From assembly GCA_021295775.1 (NCBI GenBank), contig JAGWBS010000021.1, positions 44,187 through 77,622 on the forward strand: a DNA stretch of 33,436 bases, read 5' to 3'. A program made the position numbers and the translations under genes. Positions 8,036 to 16,752 of the stretch are shown in pieces. The notes below the pieces were generated by a model, which saw only the letters and a program-made list of their open reading frames with translations, had not been told where the DNA came from and searched no databases. The stretch comes from Pseudomonadota bacterium (lineage in GTDB: Bacteria > Myxococcota_A > UBA9160 > SZUA-336). The number at the start of each line of letters is the position of its first letter. Within the stretch, counting starts at the first letter, position 1.

Positions 8036-10417
8036 TCAGTCCTTGGGAACCTCGAGCGTCCCCGCGGCGACCAGCTTTTCGACCGCTTCGTCGTCCATGT
8101 CCAGCAGGTCGCGGCAGACGTCGCGGGTGTGCTCGCCCAGCTTGGGGGCCTGGAAGAGGTTGACGTCGGTCATGCGGCTGGCCCGGAAGCAGGGGCCCTC
8201 CAGCGCGATCCAGCCCAGGTCCTGCTGGTCGATCCAGCGCGGATAGCCGCGCGCCTGGTAGTGCGCGTCGTGGATCTGGTCGGTGCCGGTGTACATCGGC
8301 GCCGCCGGCGCGCCGAACATCTGCAGGATAGCGGTCACGTCGAAGGCGCTCTGCCCCGAGGTCCACTCGGCCAGCTTCTCGTCGATCTCGTCGCGGGCGG
8401 CCAGGCGGCCCGCCGCGGTTTCCCACTCGGGGGCCATCGCCCATTCCGGCTCGCCGAGCGCCATGCGCAGCTTGCGCCAGTCGGAATCGTCGCGGACCGT
8501 GATCACGCACCACTTCTGCTCGCCGGCGCACGGGTAGACCCCCCAGGGGGCGCCGCGATCGTTGCGGTTGCCGCGCGCGCCGACGCTGCCGGGCTCAAGG
8601 CCCGCCTTGAGCAGCCAGTCTCCGAGCATGCCGGTCACGGCCTCGGCCTGGGCCACTTCGGAGTGGGCGCCCCGCCCGCTGCGCTCGCGCCGCAGCAGGC
8701 CGGCCAGCGCCCCGATGGCGCACAGCCGCCCCGCCAGGTGGTCGGGGAAGATCGCGCCGGAGCCGGCGGGGAAGTCCTGGTCGGTGTAGTTCCACAAGTG
8801 CACCAGACCGCCGATCGGCTGGGTGCTGGGGCCGTAGCCGATCCAGTCGGCCCAGGCGCCCCGCGAGCCCAGAAGCTGGCTGCTGGTCATGACGCAGCGC
8901 GGGTTGAGCTCGCGCACCGTCTCGTAGCCGATGCCGAGATCGCTCATGGTGCCGGTGGAGTTGTTCTCGATGATCACGTCGGCGCGCCGGATCAGCTCAT
9001 GCACGATTTCGCGTCCGGCGTCGTGCTTCAGGTTGACCCCGAAGCCGCGCTTGCTGCGGCTGGACGAGGCGAAAGAGCCGCTCATCTCGGTTCCCATCAC
9101 CACCCGCATGAAATCGGGATAGGTGCGGCTCTCGATCTTGAGCACGTCCGCTCCGTATTCGCCGAACAGCCGCCCCGCCTCCACGCCCACTCCGCCGATG
9201 CCGAAGTCGAGCACGAGCAGGCCTTCGAGGGGCAGCGCCGGATCCGGCTCCGGGCCGGCCGGCGCCGGGCGCGCCGGAGCGCTCCACTCCGCCATGATTT
9301 CGGCGTCGTGCTCGCCCGGGGTCGGCGCCCGCCGGCGGTAGCCCTGCCGCTCGCCGTCGACTTCGAAGAACCCCGCGGCGACCGGCCCGGCGAGACCCGG
9401 CGCGACCTCGGCCTGGAGGAAAGTGTCGCGCGAGCGGAAGTGTTCGTTGGCGAGCACCTCCTCGGGCCTCAGCACCGGCGTGCAGACGATGCCGCGTCGC
9501 TGCGCCTCGAACGACACCTCCTCGTGGGTCATCGTGGAGAAGTGGTCGCCGATCGCCACCATCAGGGCGTCCGCGATCTCCATCCGGCCCAGGAAGCTCT
9601 CGTACTTCGGGTCCTGCAGGTGTTCGGGCTCGCCCATCCAGGCGCGCAGCGAGCGCCACTGGCGCGGCGACAGGATGACCAGCCGCACGTAGCCGCCCTT
9701 GCAGGCGTAGATGGTGTACATCGGCCCCGAACCCATCCGCAGTTCGATCGGGACCTGCCCTTTGGCGCGCACGGAGCTGGCGTTGCTGAACGACCAGTCG
9801 GTGGTCTGGGCGAGCGCTTCCAGGGCGGAAAGGTCGATCGCCTGCCCGTACCCCGTGCGGGCGCGCTGCAGCAGGGCGCACATGCTGGCGAACGCGCCCA
9901 TGATCCCGGCGACGTCGTAGGCGACCGCGCCGGGGAAGAGCAGCGGCGGCTTTTCGGGGATGCCGGCCTTGAAAAGCATTCCGCCGATCGCGTTCAGCGT
10001 CGCGTCCGTGGCCGCCCAGTCGCGGTACGGACCGCACTGCCCAAAGTCCGTGATCGAGACCGCGACCAGGCCCGGGTTGCGCTCGACCAGAGCCGCGGGC
10101 GCCAGCCCCAGCTCCGCCAGCGCACCGGGCGCGAAGGACTCGATCAGCACGTCGGCGCGGTCGGACAGCTCCAGCAGACGTTCGCGACCGCTCTCCTGCT
10201 CCAGGTCCAGGGTGATTCCGCGCTTGTTGAAGTTGCGGTAGGCGAAGTACAGCCCGGCATCGCCGTGAAACGGCGGGATGCCGCGCGAGCGCGCCCCCCC
10301 GGGCGGCTCCACGCGCACCACGTCGGCCCCGAAGTCGGCCAGGATGCGGCCCGCGAGTTCACCCTTCTCGTCGGCCAGATCGATCACGCGCAGCCCATCC
10401 AGGGGTCGGTTCGACAT
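8036..10417 (-). CDS. Two-domain family III (CaiB/BaiF) CoA-transferase, both active-site aspartates present
   Basis: A 793-residue fusion of two family III CoA-transferase modules. The first starts LDGLRVIDLADEKGELAGR (6-24), the second LEGLLVLDFGIGGVGVEAGR (397-416), joined by a Pro/Ala-rich linker near 378-396. Family III enzymes move CoA between carboxylic acids through an aspartyl-CoA thioester; single-module members are about 400 residues and work as interlocked dimers. The aspartate position appears kept in both halves: Asp168 in AYDVAG and Asp559 in FPDHLAG. A fused chain could supply a whole dimer. ATG 10417 has GGGAG five bases upstream. The gene follows an LLM oxidoreductase by 39 nt and probably shares its mRNA. 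Donor and acceptor acids are unknown. Confidence 0.9.
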   Translation of the reverse strand: MSNRPLDGLRVIDLADEKGELAGRILADFGADVVRVEPPGGARSRGIPPFHGDAGLYFAYRNFNKRGITLDLEQESGRERLLELSDRADVLIESFAPGALAELGLAPAALVERNPGLVAVSITDFGQCGPYRDWAATDATLNAIGGMLFKAGIPEKPPLLFPGAVAYDVAGIMGAFASMCALLQRARTGYGQAIDLSALEALAQTTDWSFSNASSVRAKGQVPIELRMGSGPMYTIYACKGGYVRLVILSPRQWRSLRAWMGEPEHLQDPKYESFLGRMEIADALMVAIGDHFSTMTHEEVSFEAQRRGIVCTPVLRPEEVLANEHFRSRDTFLQAEVAPGLAGPVAAGFFEVDGERQGYRRRAPTPGEHDAEIMAEWSAPARPAPAGPEPDPALPLEGLLVLDFGIGGVGVEAGRLFGEYGADVLKIESRTYPDFMRVVMGTEMSGSFASSSRSKRGFGVNLKHDAGREIVHELIRRADVIIENNSTGTMSDLGIGYETVRELNPRCVMTSSQLLGSRGAWADWIGYGPSTQPIGGLVHLWNYTDQDFPAGSGAIFPDHLAGRLCAIGALAGLLRRERSGRGAHSEVAQAEAVTGMLGDWLLKAGLEPGSVGARGNRNDRGAPWGVYPCAGEQKWCVITVRDDSDWRKLRMALGEPEWAMAPEWETAAGRLAARDEIDEKLAEWTSGQSAFDVTAILQMFGAPAAPMYTGTDQIHDAHYQARGYPRWIDQQDLGWIALEGPCFRASRMTDVNLFQAPKLGEHTRDVCRDLLDMDDEAVEKLVAAGTLEVPKD

Positions 10418-10456
10418 GGGCGCTCCCTCAGTCCTCGTGGCCGCCGGGCGCGGCCG

Positions 10457-11371
10457 TCAGCTCGCTTCTCCGCCCAGGAACGCGCGGGTCCGGACGGGCG
10501 TCTCCGCGTCGACGGGCACCGGCACGCCCACGTAGTCGGTGACGCCGATCTCCGCCAGCCGGCTCAAGCCGGACCGCAGTTCGGACTCGTCTCCCACCAG
10601 CGAGACCTGGGAGGGCATGACCCCGCCCTCGCGCTCCAGCATGCCGGCGTAGGAGGGGATCTGGGTGTACATCACGAAGATTCGATCGATCGCCTCGCGG
10701 GTGGCCTCCGCGTTCGCGGTCAGCGCGATCGGCAGGGCCGCCACGATGCGCGGCTCGGCCCGGCCGGCCTCGCGGGCTCCCGCGCGGATCGCGGGCACGA
10801 TGTGGCTCTCCAGCGTCTTGGGACCCGCCAGCCAGGGCATCGTTCCCTGCGCAAGCCTCCCGGCCACCCGCAGCATTTGCGGGCCCATCGCCGCCACGAT
10901 CGTGTCGACGTCCCGGTGGCCGGGCACCGACAGCTCCAGGTTGGCCGCGTAGAAGTCGCCGTCCGCCTCGGCTTTCTCGCCGCGCAGCAGCGGAACCAGC
11001 ACTTCCAGGTACTCGCGCATCTGCCGCGCCGGGCGCGCGTAGGAGAGCCCGAACATCCCCTCCGTCACCAGCTTGTGCGACAGGCCGATGCCCAGCGTGA
11101 AACGACCTTCGCAGACCAGCTGAGCGGTCAGGGCCTGCTGCGCCATCGCCGCGGGGTGGCGGGGCGGCGTCGGAATCACGCCCGTTCCCAGTTCGATCCG
11201 CGAGGTGCGCTGGCCCGCCAGCATCGCCGCGCTGATGCCGTCGAGCTGGAAGATGTTGGGGATCCAGAAACTGTCGAGCCCGTGCCGTTCGGCCTCGACC
11301 GCCTCGCCCATCAGATCTTCGAGCCCCAGCTCGAAGTTGGTGGGTTGGCTGCTGGTCATGCCCAGTCGCAT
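10457..11371 (-). CDS. LLM-class (luciferase-like) flavin/F420-dependent oxidoreductase, copy 1
   Basis: A 304-residue single-domain TIM-barrel protein of the bacterial luciferase-like superfamily. The first strand is MRLGMTSS; SFWIPNIFQLDGI lies near 34-46, IELGTGVIPTPPRHP near 59-73, and the glycine-rich FTLGIGLSHK near 91-100 fits phosphate binding of the cofactor. The length and pattern resemble the mycobacterial-type F420-dependent subgroup, but F420 versus FMN cannot be decided by eye. These enzymes transfer hydride or oxygenate ketones, alcohols or ring substrates. ATG 11371 has GGAGG five bases upstream. It is the first gene of a run with the double CoA-transferase and the amidohydrolase-like protein. 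Confidence 0.87.
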   Translation of the reverse strand: MRLGMTSSQPTNFELGLEDLMGEAVEAERHGLDSFWIPNIFQLDGISAAMLAGQRTSRIELGTGVIPTPPRHPAAMAQQALTAQLVCEGRFTLGIGLSHKLVTEGMFGLSYARPARQMREYLEVLVPLLRGEKAEADGDFYAANLELSVPGHRDVDTIVAAMGPQMLRVAGRLAQGTMPWLAGPKTLESHIVPAIRAGAREAGRAEPRIVAALPIALTANAEATREAIDRIFVMYTQIPSYAGMLEREGGVMPSQVSLVGDESELRSGLSRLAEIGVTDYVGVPVPVDAETPVRTRAFLGGEAS

Positions 11372-11541
11372 CGTCGCCTCCGTAAAGCGGGGCCAGAATA
11401 CATCAGTGCCGCGCCGGCGTATGCCCGCCCCCGGAGGGAGCGCGCGCTGGCCTAGAATGCCGCCGGCGGACGGCCGGGGCGCCGCGGGGAACCCTGCGGG
11501 CGCCCTCCGGGGCCGACCGCCGCGCGAGAGGAGACGACGGC
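11372..11541. promoter_or_regulatory. Divergent promoter region between LLM copy 1 and the SnoaL/phosphotransferase operon
   Basis: TATTCT at 11402-11397 (minus) lies 25 nt before the LLM start. TAGAAT at 11453-11458 (plus) lies 83 nt before the SnoaL start. Both look like -10 boxes; a -35 element is not obvious for either. The 170-bp gap is the longest in the window and could hold an operator, but no clear palindrome was seen. Confidence 0.42.
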
Positions 11542-12030
11542 ATGGCGGACGCGGACCGGCTGGCGCGGATCGAAGCGCACCTGGAGCTGCTCAACCTGGA
11601 GGGCGAGTACGCGCGCACTTGGGACATCGCCGATGGCGACGGCTGGGCGGCGCTCTACACCGATGACGGCGTGTTCGAGATGCTGCCGACGCGCAGCGGC
11701 AAGCGGGCGTTCTGGGTCGAGGGCCGCGAACGGCTGGCGGCGTTCTGCCACGACTTCAACCGCGGCACGGAAGGACTTCACCTGCTGCACACGCCTTCGT
11801 TCTCGATCGAGGGAGAGCGGGCGCGGAGCTGGATCCACTTCGAGTTCCGCTCGCGCCGGGGAGAGAGCGGAGAGACGGGCCACGTCGCCGGGATCTACAA
11901 CGTCAGCTATCTGCGCACCGACGCCGGCTGGCGCATCCGTCACCGCGTGGAGCAGGGGGTGCTGCGCAGCCGCGACGAGTTCACCGGCGTCCCGCGCGAA
12001 GTCGAGACCCAGGGCAGGCCCCGCGCGTGA
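11542..12030 (+). CDS. SnoaL-like protein, paralogue A
   Basis: A 162-residue SnoaL/NTF2-fold protein beginning MADADRLARIEAHLELL, with the typical EYARTWDIADGDGWAALYTDDGVF pattern split across helix and first strand (about 23-46), hydrophobic strands around LHLLHTPSFSI and the closing GWRIRHRVEQG near 133-143. It is collinear without gaps with paralogue B at 13175 and identical at about two thirds of positions (108 of 162 by hand alignment). Bile-acid dehydratase-, ketosteroid-isomerase- and polyketide-cyclase-like proteins share this fold, but the reaction here is unknown. AGGAG precedes ATG 11542 by eight bases. Its TGA overlaps the GTG start of the phosphotransferase gene, so translation is likely coupled. 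Confidence 0.82.
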   Translation: MADADRLARIEAHLELLNLEGEYARTWDIADGDGWAALYTDDGVFEMLPTRSGKRAFWVEGRERLAAFCHDFNRGTEGLHLLHTPSFSIEGERARSWIHFEFRSRRGESGETGHVAGIYNVSYLRTDAGWRIRHRVEQGVLRSRDEFTGVPREVETQGRPRA

Positions 12031-13151
12031 CCGCCCCGGCGGAGCAACCGCGGCAGGAGGGCGCCAAGATCCAGCCCGACCTGGACGCGTACGCGGACGC
12101 CTTGAGCGGCTGGTTCGAGCGTCTCTGGCCCGAGGCGCGCGAGCTGGAGGTCGTCGATCTGTCGATTCCGACGGCCACGGGCTTCTCCAACGAGACGGAC
12201 TTCTTCACGCTCCGCTGGCGGGAGGGCGGCAAGGCCCGCGAGCGCCGCTACGTCGCCCGCGTGGAGCCGCACGACGGCCCTCTGTTCCCGGTCCAGACCC
12301 CCCGGACGGCCGTCTCGGTCGAGCTGCAGCACCGCATCATGAGCAGCGTGGCCGCCGCGGGCGCGGCGCCGGTCCCGCCGCTGCTGCCCTACGAGCCCGA
12401 CCGCTCGGTGCTGGGCCGGCCGTTCTTCGCGATGGAGTTCGTCCCCGGCGTGATCCCCGCCGACGTGCCGCGCTACACCCAGGCCGGCTTCCTGGTCGAC
12501 GAGGCGACGCCCGAGCAGCGCGCGCGCCTGATCGAGAGCGGCCTGGAGGCGATGGCCGGCGTCAACGCCATCGACTGGCGCGCCGCCGGGCTCGACTGGC
12601 TCGACCCCAGCGGCGAGGGCCGGCCGGAGATGTCCCACCAGCGCGCGCTCTACCGCGGCTACGTGGAGGCCGAACTGGCGGGCCGCGAGCACCCGGTGCT
12701 CCACGCCGCCCTGGGCTGGCTCGACCGGCACGACCCGCGGGACGAGCGGGTCGGGCTGAGCTGGGGCGACGCGCGCGTCGGAAACGTGATCTGGCAGGAC
12801 TACCGCTGCGCCGCGGTCTGCGACTGGGAGGCCTGCGCTCTGTGCCCGACCGAGGCCGACATCGGCTGGTGGCTGATGTTCGACCGCCTGTCCCACGAGG
12901 GCCTGGACGCGGAGCGCCTGCCCGGCTTCCCCACCCGCGAGCGGATGATCGCCCACTACGAGAAGGTCTCCGGCCGCGAAGTCCGCCAGCCGGACTACTG
13001 GGAAGTCTTCGGCCTGATGCGTTTCTGCGCCATCTACATCCGCCTCGGCGACCGCATGGTCGGCCACGGACTGGTGCCGCCCGAGGCCAGCCCCGCGGTC
13101 GAGAACCAGGTCACCGAAGCGCTGGCGGAGCGGCTGGAGGCGCTCGGCTGA
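12027..13151 (+). CDS. Aminoglycoside-phosphotransferase-like (APH family) kinase
   Basis: A 374-residue protein of the APH/choline-kinase fold. The catalytic loop is SWGDARVGNVIW with Asp248 and Asn253, and the metal-binding CDWEAC follows with Asp266. Trp rather than His before the GDAR block is, as far as I recall, usual in the subfamily associated with acyl-CoA catabolism ('phosphotransferase family', sometimes fused to acyl-CoA dehydrogenase as in ACAD10), so it is not taken as degeneration. It likely phosphorylates a hydroxyl of a small molecule, possibly a hydroxyacyl-CoA. The GTG start at 12027 overlaps the previous stop by four bases (GTGA). It lies between two paralogous SnoaL genes, suggesting all three act on the same compound class. 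Confidence 0.85.
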   Translation: MTAPAEQPRQEGAKIQPDLDAYADALSGWFERLWPEARELEVVDLSIPTATGFSNETDFFTLRWREGGKARERRYVARVEPHDGPLFPVQTPRTAVSVELQHRIMSSVAAAGAAPVPPLLPYEPDRSVLGRPFFAMEFVPGVIPADVPRYTQAGFLVDEATPEQRARLIESGLEAMAGVNAIDWRAAGLDWLDPSGEGRPEMSHQRALYRGYVEAELAGREHPVLHAALGWLDRHDPRDERVGLSWGDARVGNVIWQDYRCAAVCDWEACALCPTEADIGWWLMFDRLSHEGLDAERLPGFPTRERMIAHYEKVSGREVRQPDYWEVFGLMRFCAIYIRLGDRMVGHGLVPPEASPAVENQVTEALAERLEALG

Positions 13152-13174
13152 GGCCGCGCGCGGGAGGAGACGGC

Positions 13175-13663
13175 ATGGCGGACGCGGACCGGCTGGCGCG
13201 GGTCGAGGCGCATCTGGAGCTGCTCCGGCTGGAGGGCGAGTACGCCCGCACCTGGGACATCGCGGACCACGACGCCTGGGCGGCCCTGTTCAGCGAGGAC
13301 GGGGTCTTCGAGAGGCTGCCCACGAATCCCCGGGAAAAGCAGTTCTGGTTCGAGGGGCGCGAGGCGCTGGCGAAGTTCTGCCGGGGCATGAACCGGAACC
13401 TGCAGGGGCTGCACCTGCTGCACACGCCCTCCATCACGATCGACGGCCAGAGCGCGCAGAGCTGGATCCACTACGAGTTCCGCTCCCACCGCCGCGACAC
13501 CGGCGAGAGGGGCCACGTGCTGGGCATCTACAAGACCGACTACGTCCGCACGCACGCGGGCTGGCGCATCCGGCATCGGCTGGAGCACTCGGCGCTGCGC
13601 GCCGAGGGCGCCTTCACCGGCGTCCCGCGCGAACTCGAATCGCTGGGAAGACCGAGCGACTGA
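13175..13663 (+). CDS. SnoaL-like protein, paralogue B
   Basis: A 162-residue SnoaL/NTF2-fold protein of exactly the same length as paralogue A at 11542. The ATG at 13175 is set by GGGAGGAG upstream and by the match to the start of paralogue A; the frame is open far upstream but that part overlaps the phosphotransferase gene in a different frame. The first codons and the ribosome-binding region of A and B are nearly identical at the DNA level. Differences cluster in the LPTNPREKQFWF stretch (about 49-60) and near the C-terminus, suggesting different substrate pockets or partners. The two could form a heteromer. No residues can be assigned as catalytic. Confidence 0.82.
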   Translation: MADADRLARVEAHLELLRLEGEYARTWDIADHDAWAALFSEDGVFERLPTNPREKQFWFEGREALAKFCRGMNRNLQGLHLLHTPSITIDGQSAQSWIHYEFRSHRRDTGERGHVLGIYKTDYVRTHAGWRIRHRLEHSALRAEGAFTGVPRELESLGRPSD

Positions 13664-13679
13664 ACGCCGCGCGGGCGCC

Positions 13680-13694
13680 CTCCCGCCGCGGGAG
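13680..13694. terminator. Hairpin in the convergent junction after SnoaL paralogue B and the deacylase gene
   Basis: CTCCCG (13680-13685) and CGGGAG (13689-13694) form a perfect six-base stem with a CCG loop inside the 38-bp gap between converging genes. It could stop transcription from both sides. No T-run is present. Confidence 0.42.
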
Positions 13695-13701
13695 CCGCGG
13701 C

Positions 13702-15444
13702 TCAGGCCCCGGCCGCGCCGGGAAGCTCGACCGTCTCGGTGTCGCGCCCGGAGCGCAGGACGGTTCCCGGGAGTTCTCCGGTCGGCTGGCCGGCGGCGAC
13801 GATCGGACGCCCGTTGACGAACACGCGCTCCACGCCGGTCGCATCCGCGAAAAGGCGGCCGGCGCCGCCCGGCAGGTCCGTCACGCTGCGCACTTCGCCG
13901 TTGCCGACGGTCTCGGGGTCGAAGACGACCAGGTCGGCCCGGTAGCCGGGAGTGACCCGGCCGCGTTCCCGCAGGCCGAACAGGCGCGCCGGGGCGTCGG
14001 TCAGCGCCGCCACGGCGCGCTCGAGCGGAAGCAGCTTCCGGCCGCGCAGACAGTCCGACAGGAAGCGCGTGGGGTACGGAGCGCCGCACATGCGGTCCAG
14101 GTGCGCGCCGGCGTCGGACCCTCCCAGCAGCACGTCCGGCCGCTCCCAGGCCTGGGCGCGCAGCTCCCAGCTCGCGTCGTCGTCGTCCGGCGGCTCGGGC
14201 CACAGAATCGTGCGCAGATCGTCGGCCAGCACGATGTCGAGCAGCGTGTCGAAGCTGCCGGCGCCGCGCTCGGCGGCGATCTCCTCGACCAGCCGCCCGC
14301 TCAGCCCGCGGTTGCGCTCCGACCAGGTCTGGCCGATCCGGAAGTGGTCCCAGTCGGCGACGCGCGCGAACACGCCCGCGTCCGGCGACGCCGCGCGCTC
14401 GGCCAGCCGGGCGCGAACCTCAGGGTCGCGCAGGGCGCGCATGCGCTCCGGGATCGGCAGGCCCAGGACCGGCCCCCAGTCCGGGAGCTGGTGAATCGGG
14501 GAGTAGCTCTCGAAACTCATGGTCATGCCGACCAGGATCGGCATGGTCAGCGCGACCACGCGCGCGCCGCGCCGGGCGGCCTGCTCGCCGACCGCCAGCT
14601 GGTCGGCGTAGCGCCGCGGTTCCTTGGAGTCGATCGTCAGCACGTTCCAGTTGAGCGGGCGCCCGGCCGTCAGCGACATGCGCGCCATCAGATCGATCTC
14701 GGCCGGGGAGAATCCCATCAGGCAGCCGTCGGTGATGAACTCGAGCGAGGTGCCTTCGCGCGCCCCGGTGGTCGCGCACAGCGCCAGCAGTTCCTCCTCG
14801 CTCGCGAAGCGCGACGGGACCGGCCGGTCGTCGCCGTCACGGTGGGTGAAGGAGCGCGAGCTGGACAGTCCCAGTCCGCCGGCGGCCAGGCATTCGTCGA
14901 GCAGCGCCCGCATGCGCTCGAGCTGACCGGAGTCGGCCTGTTCGCCCACGGCGTCCCAGCCCATGACCGCACGGCGCAGCGCGCAGTGACCGACCAGGAA
15001 GCCGGCGTTGACGGCGACCCCGCCTTCCAGCCGGGCCAGCCACTCGCCGAACGAACGCCAGTCCCAGTCGAGACCGTTCTCCAGCGCGGACAGCGGCATG
15101 CCCTCGACCACGGCCATCATGCGCCGGATGTATTCGGCGTCCTGGGGCCCGCCCAGCGGAGCGATGCTGAAGCCGCAGTTGCCGCCGATCACGCTGGTCA
15201 CGCCGTGCAGGCTCGAGGGCGAGGCCAGCGGGTCCCAGAAGAGCTGCGCGTCGTAGTGCGTATGCGGATCGACGAAGCCGGGGCAGACGACCCGGCCGTC
15301 GGCGTCGAGCGTCTCGCGCGCCGCTTCGCCGGCCAGTTCCCCAACGGCCGCGATCCGCCCGCCGCGCAGCGCGACATCGGCGCGCTCGCCCGGCCGACCG
15401 GTGCCGTCGACGAGCGTCCCGCCGCGGATCAGGAAGTCGTGCAC
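13702..15444 (-). CDS. N-acyl-D-amino-acid deacylase-type amidohydrolase
   Basis: A 580-residue protein of the D-aminoacylase/dihydroorotase-like amidohydrolase group. It opens with the small beta-sandwich region FLIRGGTLVDGTGRPGE, then the metal motif GFVDPHTHYDAQ (His61, His63). The GNCGF segment contains Cys90, the unusual cysteine ligand of D-aminoacylases. GGSDAGAH and the closing GRVTPGYRADLVVFDP are typical of the family. It hydrolyses an amide bond of an acylated amine or amino acid, probably in the cytoplasm. Unlike the amidohydrolase-like gene at 6753, its metal ligands are present. The start is a GTG at 15444 without a clear ribosome-binding site. It follows the P450 gene by 52 nt on the same strand. 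Confidence 0.88.
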   Translation of the reverse strand: MHDFLIRGGTLVDGTGRPGERADVALRGGRIAAVGELAGEAARETLDADGRVVCPGFVDPHTHYDAQLFWDPLASPSSLHGVTSVIGGNCGFSIAPLGGPQDAEYIRRMMAVVEGMPLSALENGLDWDWRSFGEWLARLEGGVAVNAGFLVGHCALRRAVMGWDAVGEQADSGQLERMRALLDECLAAGGLGLSSSRSFTHRDGDDRPVPSRFASEEELLALCATTGAREGTSLEFITDGCLMGFSPAEIDLMARMSLTAGRPLNWNVLTIDSKEPRRYADQLAVGEQAARRGARVVALTMPILVGMTMSFESYSPIHQLPDWGPVLGLPIPERMRALRDPEVRARLAERAASPDAGVFARVADWDHFRIGQTWSERNRGLSGRLVEEIAAERGAGSFDTLLDIVLADDLRTILWPEPPDDDDASWELRAQAWERPDVLLGGSDAGAHLDRMCGAPYPTRFLSDCLRGRKLLPLERAVAALTDAPARLFGLRERGRVTPGYRADLVVFDPETVGNGEVRSVTDLPGGAGRLFADATGVERVFVNGRPIVAAGQPTGELPGTVLRSGRDTETVELPGAAGA

Positions 15445-15496
15445 GCGGGCAAGAATCCGGGGCGCTTCCCCCGCCTGTCAACCGGCCGGGCCGGTC

Positions 15497-16696
15497 TCAG
15501 CGCTCGGGCGTGAACTCGACGTGGACCGCGTCGGGGGTGCGCGTGAAGGTGTTGGGAACGAACTTCGGCTCCGTTCCCGGTGTCAGCCGCATGTCGGGCA
15601 GGCGGCGCAGCAGCTCTTCGAACATCACCCGGATCTCGAGCCGCGCCAGGCTGGCGCCGACGCAGTAATGCGTGCCCCAGCCGAAGGCGACGTGGTGGTT
15701 GGGCCGGCGCCCGACGTCGTAGCTCTCCGGGTCTCGGAAGACTTCTTCGTCGCGGTTGGCGGAGGCGAACATCAGCAGCAGCTCGTCGCCCGCCCGGACG
15801 GTCCGTCCCTCGAGCTCGTGATCCTCGGTCGCCGTGCGCCGCATGTTCAGGATGGGCGAGACCCAGCGGAGGAACTCCTCCACCGCGCCGGGCATCAGCC
15901 CCGGGTCGTCGACCAGGCGGCGGCGCTGGTCGGAGTGCTCGATCAGGTCGAGGACCGTAGTGGCGATCACCGCGCGGGTGGTCTCCGCACCCCCGTCCAG
16001 CACCAGCAGCGCCTCGGACGCCAGCTCCTCGTCGCTCATGCGCCGGCCGTCGATCTCGGCGTTCGCCCAGATCGAGACCAGGTCGTCCCGGGGCTCCGAG
16101 CGCCGCTTGGCCGCCAGCGCGATCACCTCCCGGGAGAACTCCGCGAACGCCTCGCCCCCCAGGCGCATCTCCTCGCCCATCTCCAGGCCGCCCCCGGGGA
16201 CGTGCAGACCGCCGGAGAGCATCGTGATCTCGGACCACCACTTGCACTTCCGCCACATCTCGGGCGGAAAGCCGAGCTTCTCGCCGATGACCATCGCCGG
16301 CAGGGCGGCGGCCAGATCCTCGACCACCTCGCACTCTCCCCGCGCGGCCACCGCGTCGATCAGTCCCGTGACCAGAGCGCGCACCCGCGGCTCGATGCGC
16401 CGCACGGCGCGCGGCGTGAGCCCGCCCGAGATCAGACGACGCTGCCGACCGTGCTTCGGGTCGTCGCTGTCGATCATCGTCGAGTTGCCTGGAATCCTGG
16501 GCCTCGAGCCCTGTCCCGAGCTGTAGCGGGCCGGGTTCTTCTCCAGCGCCACCAGATCGCGGTAGCGCGAAATCCCCCAGACCCCGTAGGTCTCGTCCCA
16601 GTGAACCGGCGCGTGCGCCCGCAGCCAGCGGTAGGCGGGATTGGGATCGCCGGCGTAGAACTCCGGATCGAGCAGCCGGATCTCCGGGGAACTCAT
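15497..16696 (-). CDS. Cytochrome P450
   Basis: A 399-residue soluble bacterial P450. The oxygen-binding I-helix motif is GGAETT (235-240), the ExxR motif is EFLR (274-277), and the haem-binding loop FGWGTHYCVG ends with the axial Cys345. It hydroxylates or otherwise oxidises a small hydrophobic compound using O2 and electrons from a ferredoxin and reductase, neither of which is encoded nearby. The N-terminal region resembles P450s of actinobacterial and proteobacterial steroid or terpenoid degraders, but the substrate cannot be read. ATG 16696 has AAGGAG eight bases upstream; an upstream in-frame start at 16726 is possible but has less support. A -10-like TAGGCT at 16752-16747 could give it its own promoter. 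Confidence 0.92.
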   Translation of the reverse strand: MSSPEIRLLDPEFYAGDPNPAYRWLRAHAPVHWDETYGVWGISRYRDLVALEKNPARYSSGQGSRPRIPGNSTMIDSDDPKHGRQRRLISGGLTPRAVRRIEPRVRALVTGLIDAVAARGECEVVEDLAAALPAMVIGEKLGFPPEMWRKCKWWSEITMLSGGLHVPGGGLEMGEEMRLGGEAFAEFSREVIALAAKRRSEPRDDLVSIWANAEIDGRRMSDEELASEALLVLDGGAETTRAVIATTVLDLIEHSDQRRRLVDDPGLMPGAVEEFLRWVSPILNMRRTATEDHELEGRTVRAGDELLLMFASANRDEEVFRDPESYDVGRRPNHHVAFGWGTHYCVGASLARLEIRVMFEELLRRLPDMRLTPGTEPKFVPNTFTRTPDAVHVEFTPER

Positions 16697-16752
16697 CGAG
16701 CGGTCTCCTTCAGCGGATCTGGCCAAGGCGGGTCGGAATTCGGATCAGCCTA
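16697..16752 (-). promoter_or_regulatory. Possible internal promoter before the P450 gene
   Basis: TAGGCT at 16752-16747 overlaps the last codons of the upstream LLM gene and lies 50 nt before the P450 ATG. It matches the TA(N)3T pattern seen before several other genes of the window. AAGGAG for the P450 lies in the same gap. No -35 element was identified. Confidence 0.3.

Noticed and set aside
8129..11455. Very long plus-strand open frame opposite the CoA-transferase and LLM genes
   Set aside because: It is an antisense shadow produced by high GC: its translation is rich in Arg, Gly and His with no recognisable domain, while the minus strand encodes two clear protein families.
12762..12785. 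Loss of the catalytic-loop His in the phosphotransferase (Trp before GDAR)
   Set aside because: The Trp form is, from memory, standard in the acyl-CoA-associated subfamily, and the catalytic Asp and Asn are present.
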